Shown here: piece after piece, positions 35,105 through 45,852 of the stretch | Position numbering within the stretch: the first letter of the stretch is position 1 | Layout of the letters: each line of letters opens with the position of its first letter | Assembly (NCBI GenBank): GCA_025357635.1 | Contig: JANXOV010000042.1 | Coordinates: 1 to 64,000 of the forward strand | DNA: 64,000 nucleotides | DNA from: Pseudomonadota bacterium | Lineage (GTDB): Bacteria; Pseudomonadota; Gammaproteobacteria; Steroidobacterales; Steroidobacteraceae | Reading direction: 5' to 3' | The notes under the pieces: generated by a model | The model's input: the letters and a program-made list of their open reading frames with translations, nothing else | Told to the model about the DNA's origin: nothing | Databases searched by the model: none | Program-made: the position numbers and the translations under genes

Positions 35105-36343
35105 ATGTACTTAGAACAATTCAAACTTCATGAACTGCCGTTCCGGCTCAGTCCGGACCCGCAGTTCCTGTATTTGAGCAAACACCATGCGCGCGCCAAA
35201 GCCTACATGGAATCCACCATCTGGTTCACCGATGGATTCGTGATCATCACGGGGGAAATCGGCGCCGGCAAAACCACGCTGATCGAGACCTTCCTGCGCG
35301 AGTTGCAACAAGATGTCGTGGTCGCGCAGATCAATCAGACGCAATTGTCGCCGACGGCCTTCCTGCAGTCCGTGCTGGTGCAGTTTGGCTTCTCGCCGTT
35401 CAAGATGAAAAAGCCCGAGGTGCTCGCGACCTTGAATCAATTCCTGATCGAGCAATACGCCAGCGGCAAAAAGGTGCTGCTCATCGTCGACGAGGCGCAG
35501 AACCTGAACCACAAGGTGCTCGAGGAAATCCGCATGCTCTCGGGCATCGAGACCACCAAGGACAAGGTGCTTCGGATCATTCTGGCCGGCCAGCCGGAAC
35601 TCAACGAAAAGCTGGATTCGCCCGAACTCGTGCAGCTGGTGCAGCGGGTCCGCCTGCGGTTCCATCTGTCGGCGTTGTCGATCTCCGACACCAGCGCATA
35701 CATCGAGCATCGGCTGGAAGTCGCCGGCTCGCAGGGGCGGCGCATTTTCCACGAGGACACCTATCCGCTGATCTTCCGCTACACCGGCGGTGTGCCGCGG
35801 CTCATCAACACGCTGTGCGACACGGCGATGATGTCGGCCTTCGGCGGCGAACACGATCATGTCGGCGTGGCCGACGTGCAATCGGCAATCGCAGAACTGC
35901 AGTGGAGCGAGTTCTCATCGCGCACCAGTCGCGTGCCCGTCGCCAACTTCGAGTCGACGCAACCCACGCTGCTCAACGAACAGCCGGTGGCGCGGATCCT
36001 GGTGGGACATGAAGCCAAGACCGTCGATGAGCGCGAGCTGCGCCCGGGCCGAATGATCATCGGCCGCACGCCGGACAACGACTTGCAGATCGACAGCAAA
36101 TTCGTCAGCCGCCATCACTGCCAGATCATCACCACGCTCGATAGCTGCGTGATCGAGGACTTGAACAGCACGAACGGCATCTACGTAAAGTCCAAGCGCG
36201 TGCGCAAACACAACTTCAATGACGGCGATGTGGTGGTCGTGGGTCAGCACGAGATCATGTACATGGATGAGCGGATGCCGCGCCTGCGCGCAAGTGCCGA
36301 ACATCCGGAAACCCAGGTTCTCAAAGAGGACGCGGCCTCGTAG
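35105..36343 (+). CDS. ExeA-like AAA ATPase fused to an FHA domain
   Basis: A 412-aa two-domain protein. The AAA part (about 1-270) is of the ExeA/GspA type: FRLSPDPQFLYLS, Walker A GEIGAGKTT (50-58), Walker B VLLIVDEAQN, sensor ILAGQPEL and TGGVPRLIN. The C-terminal FHA domain (about 300-390) has GRTPDNDLQID, the phosphothreonine-binding SRHHCQ and LNSTNGIYV. ExeA proteins help assemble secretion or export machines across peptidoglycan; the FHA domain would tether one to a phosphorylated partner. No secretin or kinase gene is nearby. Confidence 0.88.
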   Translation: MYLEQFKLHELPFRLSPDPQFLYLSKHHARAKAYMESTIWFTDGFVIITGEIGAGKTTLIETFLRELQQDVVVAQINQTQLSPTAFLQSVLVQFGFSPFKMKKPEVLATLNQFLIEQYASGKKVLLIVDEAQNLNHKVLEEIRMLSGIETTKDKVLRIILAGQPELNEKLDSPELVQLVQRVRLRFHLSALSISDTSAYIEHRLEVAGSQGRRIFHEDTYPLIFRYTGGVPRLINTLCDTAMMSAFGGEHDHVGVADVQSAIAELQWSEFSSRTSRVPVANFESTQPTLLNEQPVARILVGHEAKTVDERELRPGRMIIGRTPDNDLQIDSKFVSRHHCQIITTLDSCVIEDLNSTNGIYVKSKRVRKHNFNDGDVVVVGQHEIMYMDERMPRLRASAEHPETQVLKEDAAS

Positions 36344-36374
36344 CGTCGCGCTGGCTCAATAGCCGCCGCGCGCT

Positions 36375-36599
36375 TCAGGGCTCTTCGATGATCTCGCAGG
36401 GATACTGAGAGCGGCGCGAGCGGCAATCCCGCCGGTGCAGATAGATCGTCAGGCCCGCGACTTGCGCAAACAGACTCAAAATGAACGCGATGACTCCGCC
36501 GCCGGAACCGGCGTTGAAGTAAGACACGAGCATCGCCAGCCAGCCCAGCCCAACGTAGGCATAAGGCAGACTTTCATAAACTGGACGTGCAAGGCGCAT
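36375..36599 (-). CDS. Small two-helix membrane protein, unknown function
   Basis: A 74-aa protein with hydrophobic segments at about residues 12-28 and 35-55, then a basic cytoplasmic tail (RRDCRSRRSQY) and an acidic end. The start MRLARPVYESLPYAYVGLG resembles short conserved proteins of gammaproteobacteria, but I cannot name the family. It has a free-standing position and is convergent with the ExeA-FHA gene. Confidence 0.6.
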   Translation of the reverse strand: MRLARPVYESLPYAYVGLGWLAMLVSYFNAGSGGGVIAFILSLFAQVAGLTIYLHRRDCRSRRSQYPCEIIEEP

Positions 36600-36680
36600 G
36601 GTTTCCCCTCATCGAAGGCAAACCATGCTACGCCCGCCGCGGGACCCGCGCCGCGGCGATTTAACCTAACCCGTAATTTC

Positions 36681-36845
36681 TTAATCTTGGCCGATCAGCT
36701 TCTCCACCAGCCGCGACAGCCAGGAGCCGCGCCATCCCTCAACCTTCAACTCCCTGCGTTTGCCTGTCTGCACGCGCCTGGCATGCGCAACCAGGTCCTT
36801 GGGAAGCTGAATTTCGAAAGTTCCGGTCATCGTGGGGTCGATCAT
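36681..36845 (-). CDS. Small basic protein, 54 aa, unknown
   Basis: Begins MIDPTMTGTFEIQLPKDLVAHARRV and is rich in Lys/Arg and Trp with an amphipathic C-terminal helix. GGAG lies about 7 nt upstream of the ATG at 36845. The frame extends upstream to 37034, but that part is low-complexity Ala/Arg/Ser over a repeat region and is unlikely to be translated. No family recognised; could be a DNA-binding antitoxin-like protein, but no toxin is adjacent. Confidence 0.45.
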   Translation of the reverse strand: MIDPTMTGTFEIQLPKDLVAHARRVQTGKRRELKVEGWRGSWLSRLVEKLIGQD

Positions 36846-37167
36846 GGAGGCTCCAGACGGATTATGAACGCCGCTGCAGACTACCGAGCCCGTGATCGGC
36901 CCGCTGCGACGCGGCGCACGAAGGCGCGATGCCGCGGCGTTATGCAAAATGACTGGCACCGGCGCTTGTGATCCGAACCGCGGGGAGTATGGATGTGGGA
37001 ACCAAGCGCCGGTGCGAGCCGCGGCGAGCGTCATGCCCTATGAAGAAGCCACCCCGTCCTTGGGGACCGCAGGCGCAGTGTGCCAAGCCTGCGCAAGCAA
37101 TGGCCGGGCAATACTTGCGCGTCCGTGCAATTTCCCGACTGCTCGATTGACGCGGCGGTCAGCCTCG
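36846..37167. repeat. Non-coding region with several inverted repeats downstream of tldD
   Basis: These 322 bp hold no convincing gene. They contain a perfect 13-bp inverted repeat, GCACCGGCGCTTG at 36956-36968 with CAAGCGCCGGTGC at 37003-37015 (34-nt loop containing ATGGATGTG). Smaller hairpins are GCAGGC/GCCTGC at 37069-37092 and GCGCAAG/CTTGCGC at 37091-37120. They could form a structured RNA, a tldD 3' UTR or REP-like elements. Confidence 0.55.
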
Positions 37168-38606
<1,439 letters not shown>

Positions 38607-38610
<4 letters not shown>

Positions 38611-39443
38611 GCCGGCATGTCCACGCCGCTGCGCTGCAGCCGGCGATTGTCCAGGGCCGGGAAGCGCGCGCGCGTTCCAGCCTGCTCCTGCAGATCGATG
38701 GGCGCGGTGATGACGCCGGCGTCATGCGCCAGCCGTTCCAGCACCTTGCCCCAATAGTCCACGATCATGCTGTCGCCGTAAGTATCGCGGCCGTTGCTGT
38801 GGGTCCCGACCTGCGCCGGCGCAACCACATAGCATAGATTTTCGATGGCGCGCGCGCGCAGCAGCGTTTCCCAATGTGCGCGCCCCGTCGGCACGGTGAA
38901 GGCTGCCGGCATGCACAGCCATTGCGCGCCACGATCCACGAGCGCCCGATACAATTCCGGAAAGCGCATGTCATAGCACACCGACAAACCCAGACGGCCC
39001 ACCGGCGTATCGGCCACCACCGGCACCTGCCCCGGTTCGACATGCGTCGACTCGCGATACTCCTCGTTGCGCCCTGGGATGGCCACGTCGAACAGATGAA
39101 TCTTGTCATAGCGCGCCACGCGCGCTCCCTTTGCATCGAACAGCAGCGATGTATTGGCGACGCGGCTTTCGGCATTGCGCGCGATGCCGATGGTGCCGCC
39201 GAGAATCCACAGACCCAGGGAACGCGCCGTGGCGGCGAGAAACTCCTGAATGGGCCCGGACCCGTCGGACTCCGCCACGCCGCGTTTGTCCGCGTCGCGA
39301 ATGCCCATGAAGGCAAAATTCTCCGGCAGGCACGCCACATCCGCGCCGGCATCCTTGGCCTGGCGCAGCAGTTGCGCGGCGGTGCTCAGGTTGTCGGCCA
39401 CCACATGACTCGAATTCATCTGGATCGCTGCCACTATTCCCAT
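38607..39443 (-). CDS. Carbon-nitrogen hydrolase (Nit-type amidase)
   Basis: A 278-aa nitrilase-superfamily enzyme with the triad E41 (PENFAF), K114 (YDKIHLFDV) and C156 (VCYDMRFPE). The sequence best resembles Nit1/NitFhit-like proteins, whose known activity is repair of deaminated glutathione; that assignment is an inference. The ATG at 39443 has AAGGTG about 9 nt upstream, and that site overlaps the yhdP stop. It lies between yhdP and tldD. Confidence 0.88.
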
Positions 39444-39451
39444 ATCACTTG

Positions 39452-42400
39452 TCACCTTTGCGTTTCTTTGGAGTCGCGCCGAGTTGCCGCAGCCGCCTCG
39501 TCACTCTTGATCCGTTCGACCAGCGGATTTTCCCAACTGCCCGTGATGCGATAATACCCGCGCGCCAGACCCTTCAAGGGTTGTTTGAAGACTTGCGAAA
39601 ACACCAGCACCGCTGCGCCGACCACCGGGCCTGCAGCAAGCGTACTCGCCAGGGGCAGTGAATTGCCGAAACTGCCCGCCACGACTGCAGTTTGGTCGAA
39701 ATCGTGCTTTGCAAGACCTACCCGGCCGATCAGCCCGATTTCCGCAGCCGGTCCGTCCAGCAGCATATTGGTGGTGTAGGCATCTCCGTCGCGCAGTTCG
39801 AAATCGCCGCGAACGGTGTCAAAGGCCAGGCCCTTGTCGGTCAGATCGCTGAAATCCAACGCGATGCGCCGCGGCAAGGTGGCCACGCTGGCAAGACCCA
39901 GCAACCGCCCCGCGCCGGGGTGCAGATCCACGACCTGACCCTTGCTGACCTCCAGTTTCAGATGACCATTCAGGCTGGCCACGGCCTGCGCCGACGGCGC
40001 GCCTTGCCAGCTCAGATCGAAATCCAGCCGGCCCGCCTTGGCCTGCAGCACATCGGCGTAGCCGAATTGCGCCAGCGTCTTTTGCACATCGTTGCTGACC
40101 AGAAGACCCTCCAGCTTTGCCACCCCGCCATCCGCGCCGCGCCAGCTGCCCTCAGCCTGCAGATTGAAACTCGGGCTGCGCACCCGCATCTGACTCAGCT
40201 CAACGCCATCATCGACTCGGGACAGCGCCGCATCGACGGATCCGATCGGGCGGTCCTGCCAGATGAGCTGCTCACATTGCAGATGCAGCGAGGGGAGGCT
40301 TTTCGGATTCGCCGCCGCAGCCGCGGCGGGCGCCTCACCACCGGAGTCAGCCGCGTCCTGAATTTTCAGACGGGAAAACCTCAGCTCCCAAGGATCAGAC
40401 GCCGCGCTGCCGCGCGGAAAGGACAGCGAGCCCTGCGCGTTCGGACCCTCCACCTCGACCTGCCACGCGGCTTCAGAGGCCCTCAACCGAAGCCCAAGGC
40501 CTGGGAAAGACAGCCCCGCGAACCGCAGTTCATCGACCTGCAGCGAGGCCGTGCGCAACGCCTCCGCTGCCGGCGCGGCCATGCCGCCGCCCAGACGCCG
40601 CAGCCACCCGGACAAATCGAGCTGCCCGATATGGCCGCCGATGGCCAGGCGCTCGCCGCCGCTCAATACGGGATTGTCACCGCCGAACAGGACGGCGGCG
40701 CGAGACCCGCGCAGCGATTCGTCATTGGAATCCATTTCCAAAACGCCGCTAACCAGTGGAGGCAGATTCACGCGGACGAGCAGGCCGGCGTTCTCGGGCC
40801 ATTCCATCTGCATCGAGGCCGGCAACGGTCGCGCGGCCGGCTTCAAGAATGGCTGCGGCAGGTTGATCTCCAGACCCGCCAGATTGCTGCTCATGTGAAC
40901 CCACCGCTCGCGCGCCGGCGCCGGCGCCAGTCGTACCGTGCCGCGCCAGTCGGCGCGGCCCGCGTTGAAAACATCCGCCGGCAGATGAAAGGCCGCACGC
41001 AAGCCGTCTGCGGTCATCACCCCGCGCAGCTCCAGCTGCGTGGCCAGATCGGACTTGTCGCGCGGTGCGCGTGCCCGCACCTGCAGCGCCCCGCCGAACG
41101 CGACGCCGCGCACCTGCGCGCGCGGCACCTGAGCGCCGTCGACGAGCACGCTGCCGTGCAGCGCAGTGGCCGCCACGCTGGAGCCTTTGTATGCCAGGGA
41201 TACGCCATCGAGCTGCGCCTCCACCAGCACCCGCCGCTGATCGAATTCCTTGAAGGGCAGGAACAGATCGATCTTCGCATCCACCGGACCGGCCGCATCC
41301 ACCCTGGAGAATGCATGGCCGGCCATCGCATCCAGGGGACTGGCCACGAGGAATCCAAGGGCCGCTGCGGCATCCGAATGTGTGTTTGCATGAATCTTGA
41401 GTTCGCCGGTCTTGAAATCAGCGAACGATCCCTGCGCATCCTGCACGATCACATCGCCCGCGGCGGCATGCCGGACCCAGACCGTCAGACCCTGATTGCG
41501 AAACTCGGCATCCAGGTCAATGTCCTGGATGCGCGGCCAGGACTCGCGGTAGTCCAAAATCATGTGCTCGGCGGGAAAGCGCACCAGGAAAAGCCCGCTA
41601 TTGTCGCGGAAAGGAAAGTTGCGCAGCGGGCCGCGCAGGACCAGATCGGCGTGCGGAATACGCCCGGCAATGAATGCGCGGTTCAACCAGTTCAAGGCGT
41701 TCGGTGCGATGCGCTGGCGCGGCAGATAGCGAGGCGCGGCCGTCGCATCGACATTCGACACCTCGCTCGCCAGCGTGATCTGCGCCGGGCGCCCGTCACC
41801 GAAGCGCTGCAGCGCGAATTTCGCGCTGGCGCGAAAATCCTGGTTGGCAACCAGCAGAGTCTGACTCGCCAACAACATCCCCGCCGGCATGCGTTTCCAG
41901 AAAACAGAGCCCTGCAGGGCATCCAATGAGATCGGTCCGGGCCATTCGTCCGGCCACAGCACGCGCGCGCCGGGCGAGTTGATCTGCAGCTGGCCGCTGC
42001 GCTCGTCACCGCGCAGATAGCCGGACAGGGAGGCGAATCCCGGCGCCTTGCCCAGTGGGGCGAAGCCCGCGCCGGCAAATCGTGCGCTGACGTTCCAGCG
42101 CGCCGGCACGCCGCCGGAATAGCGCAGACGCGCATCGAACCACTCCCCCGACAAATCGTAGGAATTGATGCGATCGCGCAATTCCTTTTGCGGCAACACC
42201 TCGATTATGGGCCGCAGCGCGGCGAGTCCCAGGTAATCGACCTGCGCATCGAGCTGCGCGAGCGCTCCGGCTTCGGATCGCCAGCGGGCGCTGAAGCGCG
42301 ATTCGCGTTCTGATTCGCCGGCGGCGGTGCGCGCACGCACACGCCGTCCGTTCAGACTCCAGCGATTCTGATTGCGCGACAAATCGAACAGCCCCCCCGC

Positions 42401-43279
42401 CTCGCGCAGCGCCAGCGGCGCAGCGCCAGGGCGAGCCACGGTGATGTCGCTGGCGGTGAACTCGAGGCTGGACCGAATCTCCTGACCGCCGCCGGTAGCC
42501 GTGATATCGACCCGCGCAAGACCCGAGGTCAACTCGTTGGAATACTCCGGCAGCAGCTGGTGCCAGCCCGGCAGCGACACATCGCGGGCGCGCAGCTCCG
42601 CGCTCCAGCGCATCTCGCCGCCGCGCGCGGCGATGTCGGATGCGCCCAGTCGCAATCGCACCGACCCGCGCAGCTGCGCCGGCATCGCCACCGCCAGGTC
42701 AAGATCGATGCGATCGCCGCTGCGCGCCAGGTCGAGGTTCAATCCCTTGAACTGCAGCGCCGGCAGCGCCGTATTCCATTGCCGCAAGGTCACTTCGGCC
42801 TCGCGCACGACCAGTTTGCCGCGCGGAAACCCGCGCAAGAGATCGCGGAAATCTCCGCCGCTTGCGCCGAATTCAAGGCCCTGCCCCAGGCTGAAGCGGC
42901 TCGGGCCGATGCGCGAGATCTGCAATTGCGGTTGATCCAGGCGGATGCGTCCCGCGAGCAGACGTGCGTTCGCGATCAGCTGCCAGACATCGACGGCGAT
43001 GCTGCCGCCGCGGGCCATGGCCAGACTCTGGCGATCGTCCCTGGAGCGCAACTCCAGCCGGTCGAAATACAGTTCGGGCCCGTACCAGCGCAGGCTTGGG
43101 TACACATGCGCAAAACGGATGTAGTAGCCCGTTTGCTCATGCACCCAGGCTTTGATCTGCGTCTGATACTGCGGGGTGCGGTCCAACGCCATCTTCAGCC
43201 CGAGCGTGAGCACGAGAATCAGGCCCAGAATGACGGCCGCGGTGATCAGCAGCCATTTGCCAAGCTTGCGCACGCTCAT
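39452..43279 (-). CDS. yhdP: YhdP-family AsmA-like phospholipid transport protein
   Basis: A 1275-aa protein with one N-terminal membrane helix (about residues 8-28) and a very long periplasmic beta-rich body of the repeating-beta-groove type. E. coli YhdP bridges inner and outer membranes and moves phospholipid. Family features include TGYYIRFAHVYPSLRWYGPEL near the start and the conserved C-terminal AsmA-like ITGSWENPLVERI. The ATG at 43279 follows the rng stop by 14 nt. It may work with the membrane-associated Rng product in the same operon only by position. Confidence 0.92.
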   Translation of the reverse strand: MSVRKLGKWLLITAAVILGLILVLTLGLKMALDRTPQYQTQIKAWVHEQTGYYIRFAHVYPSLRWYGPELYFDRLELRSRDDRQSLAMARGGSIAVDVWQLIANARLLAGRIRLDQPQLQISRIGPSRFSLGQGLEFGASGGDFRDLLRGFPRGKLVVREAEVTLRQWNTALPALQFKGLNLDLARSGDRIDLDLAVAMPAQLRGSVRLRLGASDIAARGGEMRWSAELRARDVSLPGWHQLLPEYSNELTSGLARVDITATGGGQEIRSSLEFTASDITVARPGAAPLALREAGGLFDLSRNQNRWSLNGRRVRARTAAGESERESRFSARWRSEAGALAQLDAQVDYLGLAALRPIIEVLPQKELRDRINSYDLSGEWFDARLRYSGGVPARWNVSARFAGAGFAPLGKAPGFASLSGYLRGDERSGQLQINSPGARVLWPDEWPGPISLDALQGSVFWKRMPAGMLLASQTLLVANQDFRASAKFALQRFGDGRPAQITLASEVSNVDATAAPRYLPRQRIAPNALNWLNRAFIAGRIPHADLVLRGPLRNFPFRDNSGLFLVRFPAEHMILDYRESWPRIQDIDLDAEFRNQGLTVWVRHAAAGDVIVQDAQGSFADFKTGELKIHANTHSDAAAALGFLVASPLDAMAGHAFSRVDAAGPVDAKIDLFLPFKEFDQRRVLVEAQLDGVSLAYKGSSVAATALHGSVLVDGAQVPRAQVRGVAFGGALQVRARAPRDKSDLATQLELRGVMTADGLRAAFHLPADVFNAGRADWRGTVRLAPAPARERWVHMSSNLAGLEINLPQPFLKPAARPLPASMQMEWPENAGLLVRVNLPPLVSGVLEMDSNDESLRGSRAAVLFGGDNPVLSGGERLAIGGHIGQLDLSGWLRRLGGGMAAPAAEALRTASLQVDELRFAGLSFPGLGLRLRASEAAWQVEVEGPNAQGSLSFPRGSAASDPWELRFSRLKIQDAADSGGEAPAAAAAANPKSLPSLHLQCEQLIWQDRPIGSVDAALSRVDDGVELSQMRVRSPSFNLQAEGSWRGADGGVAKLEGLLVSNDVQKTLAQFGYADVLQAKAGRLDFDLSWQGAPSAQAVASLNGHLKLEVSKGQVVDLHPGAGRLLGLASVATLPRRIALDFSDLTDKGLAFDTVRGDFELRDGDAYTTNMLLDGPAAEIGLIGRVGLAKHDFDQTAVVAGSFGNSLPLASTLAAGPVVGAAVLVFSQVFKQPLKGLARGYYRITGSWENPLVERIKSDEAAAATRRDSKETQR

Positions 43280-43293
43280 CGAAGCGCCCCGGC

Positions 43294-44763
43294 CTACATC
43301 ACCACGACATCGTATTGGTCGACGCAATACAAGGCCTCGGTTTGCAGGCGGATCGGCTTGCCGGTCACCAGCTCCAGTTCCGCAAGCGCCGCGGACTCCT
43401 CGTCCAGCAAGCGCTCGATGACGTCTTGATGTGCAAGCACCATCAATTGCTCGAACTCGAACTGGCGCGATTGGCGCAAAATTTCGCGGAACACTTCATG
43501 ACACACCGTTTCGGCGGTCTTGACGAATCCCCGCCCCTCACAGGTGGGACAAGGCTGGCACAACAGATGTTCCAAACTTTCGCGCGTCCGCTTGCGCGTC
43601 ATCTCGACCAGTCCGAGCGGGGAGACCGAGGAGATGCTGGTCTTGGCATGATCGGTGGCCATCGCCTTTTCAAGGGATTGCAGCACCTGGCGCCGGTGTT
43701 CGGCCTCGGTCATGTCGATGAAATCGATGATGATGATGCCGCCCAGATTGCGCAGCCGCAGCTGGCGCGCGATCGCCACCGAGGCCTCCAGGTTGGTTCT
43801 GAAGATGGTTTCCTCCAGATTCCGGTGGCCGACGAAGGCGCCGGTGTTCACATCGATGGTGGTCATGGCTTCGGTCTGATCGATGATGACGTGACCGCCG
43901 GACTTGAGCGCCACCTTGCGATCGAGGGATTTTTGAATTTCCTCCTCGACATGATGCAGTTCGAACACGGGGCGGACTTCGTCGTACAGCTCGATCCGAG
44001 GCAGGGCTTCGGGCATGAAGGTGCGGGCGAATTCCTGCATTTCCTGAAAAGCCGCCGGCTGATCGACCAGGACCCGGTCGACATCGCCGGTCATCAGATC
44101 GCGCAGCGCCCGCAGCCGCAACGGCAGGTCGGCGTGAACCAGCACACCGGCGCGGGCCAGCAGTCCGTCGGTGCGGATCACTTCCCAGAGCTTGCGCAGA
44201 TACAGCATGTCGGCGCGCAGCGCCTCGATCGGCGCATCCTCGGCTGCCGTGCGCACGATGAATCCCTCGCTATCCTGACCCAGCGAATAGGACTGCAGAG
44301 TCTCGCGCAGCCGCGTGCGTTCCGCCTCGTTTTCGATGCGGGCGGAAATGCCGATGCCATGCCCATGGGGCATGTACACAAGATAGCGTGAGGGCAGGGT
44401 GATGTAGGTGGTCAGGCGCGCGCCCTTGCTGCCCAGGGGGTCCTTGAGAACCTGCACGAGAATCTCGCTGCCCTCGCAGACGAGCGTACGGATGTTCTCG
44501 CTGCGCGGCGGCTCGATGCCGGTGTCGGCGTGGCGCGGATCGATGATGTCCGAAGCGTGCAGAAAGGCGGTGCGCTCGAGGCCGATCTCGATGAACGCTG
44601 CCTGCATCCCGGGCAGCACCCGTGACACCTTGCCCTTGTAAACATTGCCGATCAGTCCGCGGCCGCTGCCCCGCTCAAGGAAAACCTCCTGCAGAACGCC
44701 GTTCTCGAGCACGGCCACCCGCGCTTCGTGAGAGCCGGCGTTGATCAGAATCTCTATGCTCAT
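43294..44763 (-). CDS. rng: Ribonuclease G
   Basis: A 489-aa RNase E/G-family endonuclease processing 16S rRNA 5' ends and mRNAs. Elements are the S1 domain (about 35-130), the catalytic TTIDVNTGAFVG and IIIDFIDM with the metal Asps, the zinc-link CPTCEGRG and FFL-type C-terminus. The ATG at 44763 overlaps the maf stop by 4 nt; the upstream 56-residue extension inside maf is not family sequence. Confidence 0.96.
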   Translation of the reverse strand: MSIEILINAGSHEARVAVLENGVLQEVFLERGSGRGLIGNVYKGKVSRVLPGMQAAFIEIGLERTAFLHASDIIDPRHADTGIEPPRSENIRTLVCEGSEILVQVLKDPLGSKGARLTTYITLPSRYLVYMPHGHGIGISARIENEAERTRLRETLQSYSLGQDSEGFIVRTAAEDAPIEALRADMLYLRKLWEVIRTDGLLARAGVLVHADLPLRLRALRDLMTGDVDRVLVDQPAAFQEMQEFARTFMPEALPRIELYDEVRPVFELHHVEEEIQKSLDRKVALKSGGHVIIDQTEAMTTIDVNTGAFVGHRNLEETIFRTNLEASVAIARQLRLRNLGGIIIIDFIDMTEAEHRRQVLQSLEKAMATDHAKTSISSVSPLGLVEMTRKRTRESLEHLLCQPCPTCEGRGFVKTAETVCHEVFREILRQSRQFEFEQLMVLAHQDVIERLLDEESAALAELELVTGKPIRLQTEALYCVDQYDVVVM

Positions 44764-45362
44764 TCTCTTCGCCATTGAGGCACGCGCGCCTCGGTCAAAA
44801 TTTCGGCCGTCTCGTACAAAGGCAAACCCATGACGCCGGAGAAGCTCCCCGACAAATGCTTCACGAAGCGGGCGCCGAAGCCTTGAATGGCGTACCCGCC
44901 GGCCTTGTCGGCCGGTTCGCCAGTATCCCAATAAGCGGCCGCCGTTGCCGGCTCAATCACCTGAAACGTGACTTCGCTGCGGCTGCAGCGCTGCGCCAAC
45001 CCTGCCGAAGAACACAGTGCGACCGCCGTCAAAACGACATGGGTCCGGCCACTCAGGCGCAGCAGCATGTCGATGGCATCGTCGCGATCGGCCGGCTTTC
45101 CCAGGATCTGCGTTCCCAGCACGACCGTGGTATCCGCGCCGAGCACCGGCGCCTGACGCGGCGGCGGCAACTGCGACCAGCCCGCCTGCGCCTTGAGCGC
45201 CGCCAGCCGCTGCACGTACGACGAAGCATCCTCCCCTGGAAGCGGCGACTCATCCACCGCAGGCTTCAGGATTTCAAAGCAAACCCCCAGCTGCTGCAGC
45301 AGCTCGCGCCGGCGCGGCGAAGTCGAGGCGAGATACAGGCAGTGCGGATCGTGCGCCGTCAT
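44760..45362 (-). CDS. maf: Maf-family nucleoside triphosphate pyrophosphatase
   Basis: A 200-aa house-cleaning enzyme that hydrolyses dTTP/UTP and modified nucleotides. It shows LASTSPRRRELLQQLG, GADTTVVLG, and DKAGGYAIQGFGARFV. The GADTTV and DKAGGY forms fit the YhdE subfamily. It lies 3 nt after rlmH and overlaps rng. Confidence 0.95.
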   Translation of the reverse strand: MTAHDPHCLYLASTSPRRRELLQQLGVCFEILKPAVDESPLPGEDASSYVQRLAALKAQAGWSQLPPPRQAPVLGADTTVVLGTQILGKPADRDDAIDMLLRLSGRTHVVLTAVALCSSAGLAQRCSRSEVTFQVIEPATAAAYWDTGEPADKAGGYAIQGFGARFVKHLSGSFSGVMGLPLYETAEILTEARVPQWRRE

Positions 45363-45365
45363 GCG

Positions 45366-45836
45366 TCAGGCACGGTGATAGGGATGGCCGGCGATCAGGC
45401 TGGCCGCCCGGTACAACTGCTCGGCCAGCATGACCCGCGCCAGCCCGTGCGGAAATGTCAGCGCCGAGAGTGACCAGCTCATGCTGGCTCGCTCCCGGCA
45501 CGCGGGCAACAGTCCATCGGGTCCGCCGATCAGAAAGGCAATGTTGCCGCCGCTGCGCATGCGCACCTGCAGCCACTGTGCCAGGCCTTGCGTCGACATG
45601 GACTTGCCGGAAACCTCGAGCGCGACCACGTAATCATCCTTGGCGATCGCCGCCAGCATGGCCTGTCCTTCGCGTTCGATTGCACGCGCCGTGCTCGTCG
45701 CGCCGCCGCGCGCGGCGACGGGGATTTCATGCAATTCGATGTCAATCGGTTTTTTCAGCCGCTTTTGGTAGTCGTTGAAGCCGGCCTCGATCCAAGCCGG
45801 CATGCGGGTGCCCGCGGCGATGACGCGGCACTTCAC
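45366..45836 (-). CDS. rlmH: 23S rRNA pseudouridine-1915 N3-methyltransferase
   Basis: A 156-aa SPOUT methyltransferase acting on helix 69. The trefoil-knot SAM-binding segments are FLIGGPDGL and LSALTFPHGLARVMLAEQLYRA. The start is a GTG at 45836, 16 nt after rsfS. Confidence 0.96.
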   Translation of the reverse strand: MKCRVIAAGTRMPAWIEAGFNDYQKRLKKPIDIELHEIPVAARGGATSTARAIEREGQAMLAAIAKDDYVVALEVSGKSMSTQGLAQWLQVRMRSGGNIAFLIGGPDGLLPACRERASMSWSLSALTFPHGLARVMLAEQLYRAASLIAGHPYHRA

Positions 45837-45852
45837 GCCGGCGCACCGTTGT

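Noticed and set aside
36846-37034. N-terminal extension of the 54-aa basic protein
   Set aside because: Low-complexity Ala/Arg/Ser sequence across inverted repeats; a ribosome site supports the ATG at 36845 instead.
39692-41929. Long plus-strand open frame of 745 codons
   Set aside because: It lies antisense inside yhdP, has no recognisable domain and shows the Arg/Gln/His-rich composition of high-GC antisense frames.
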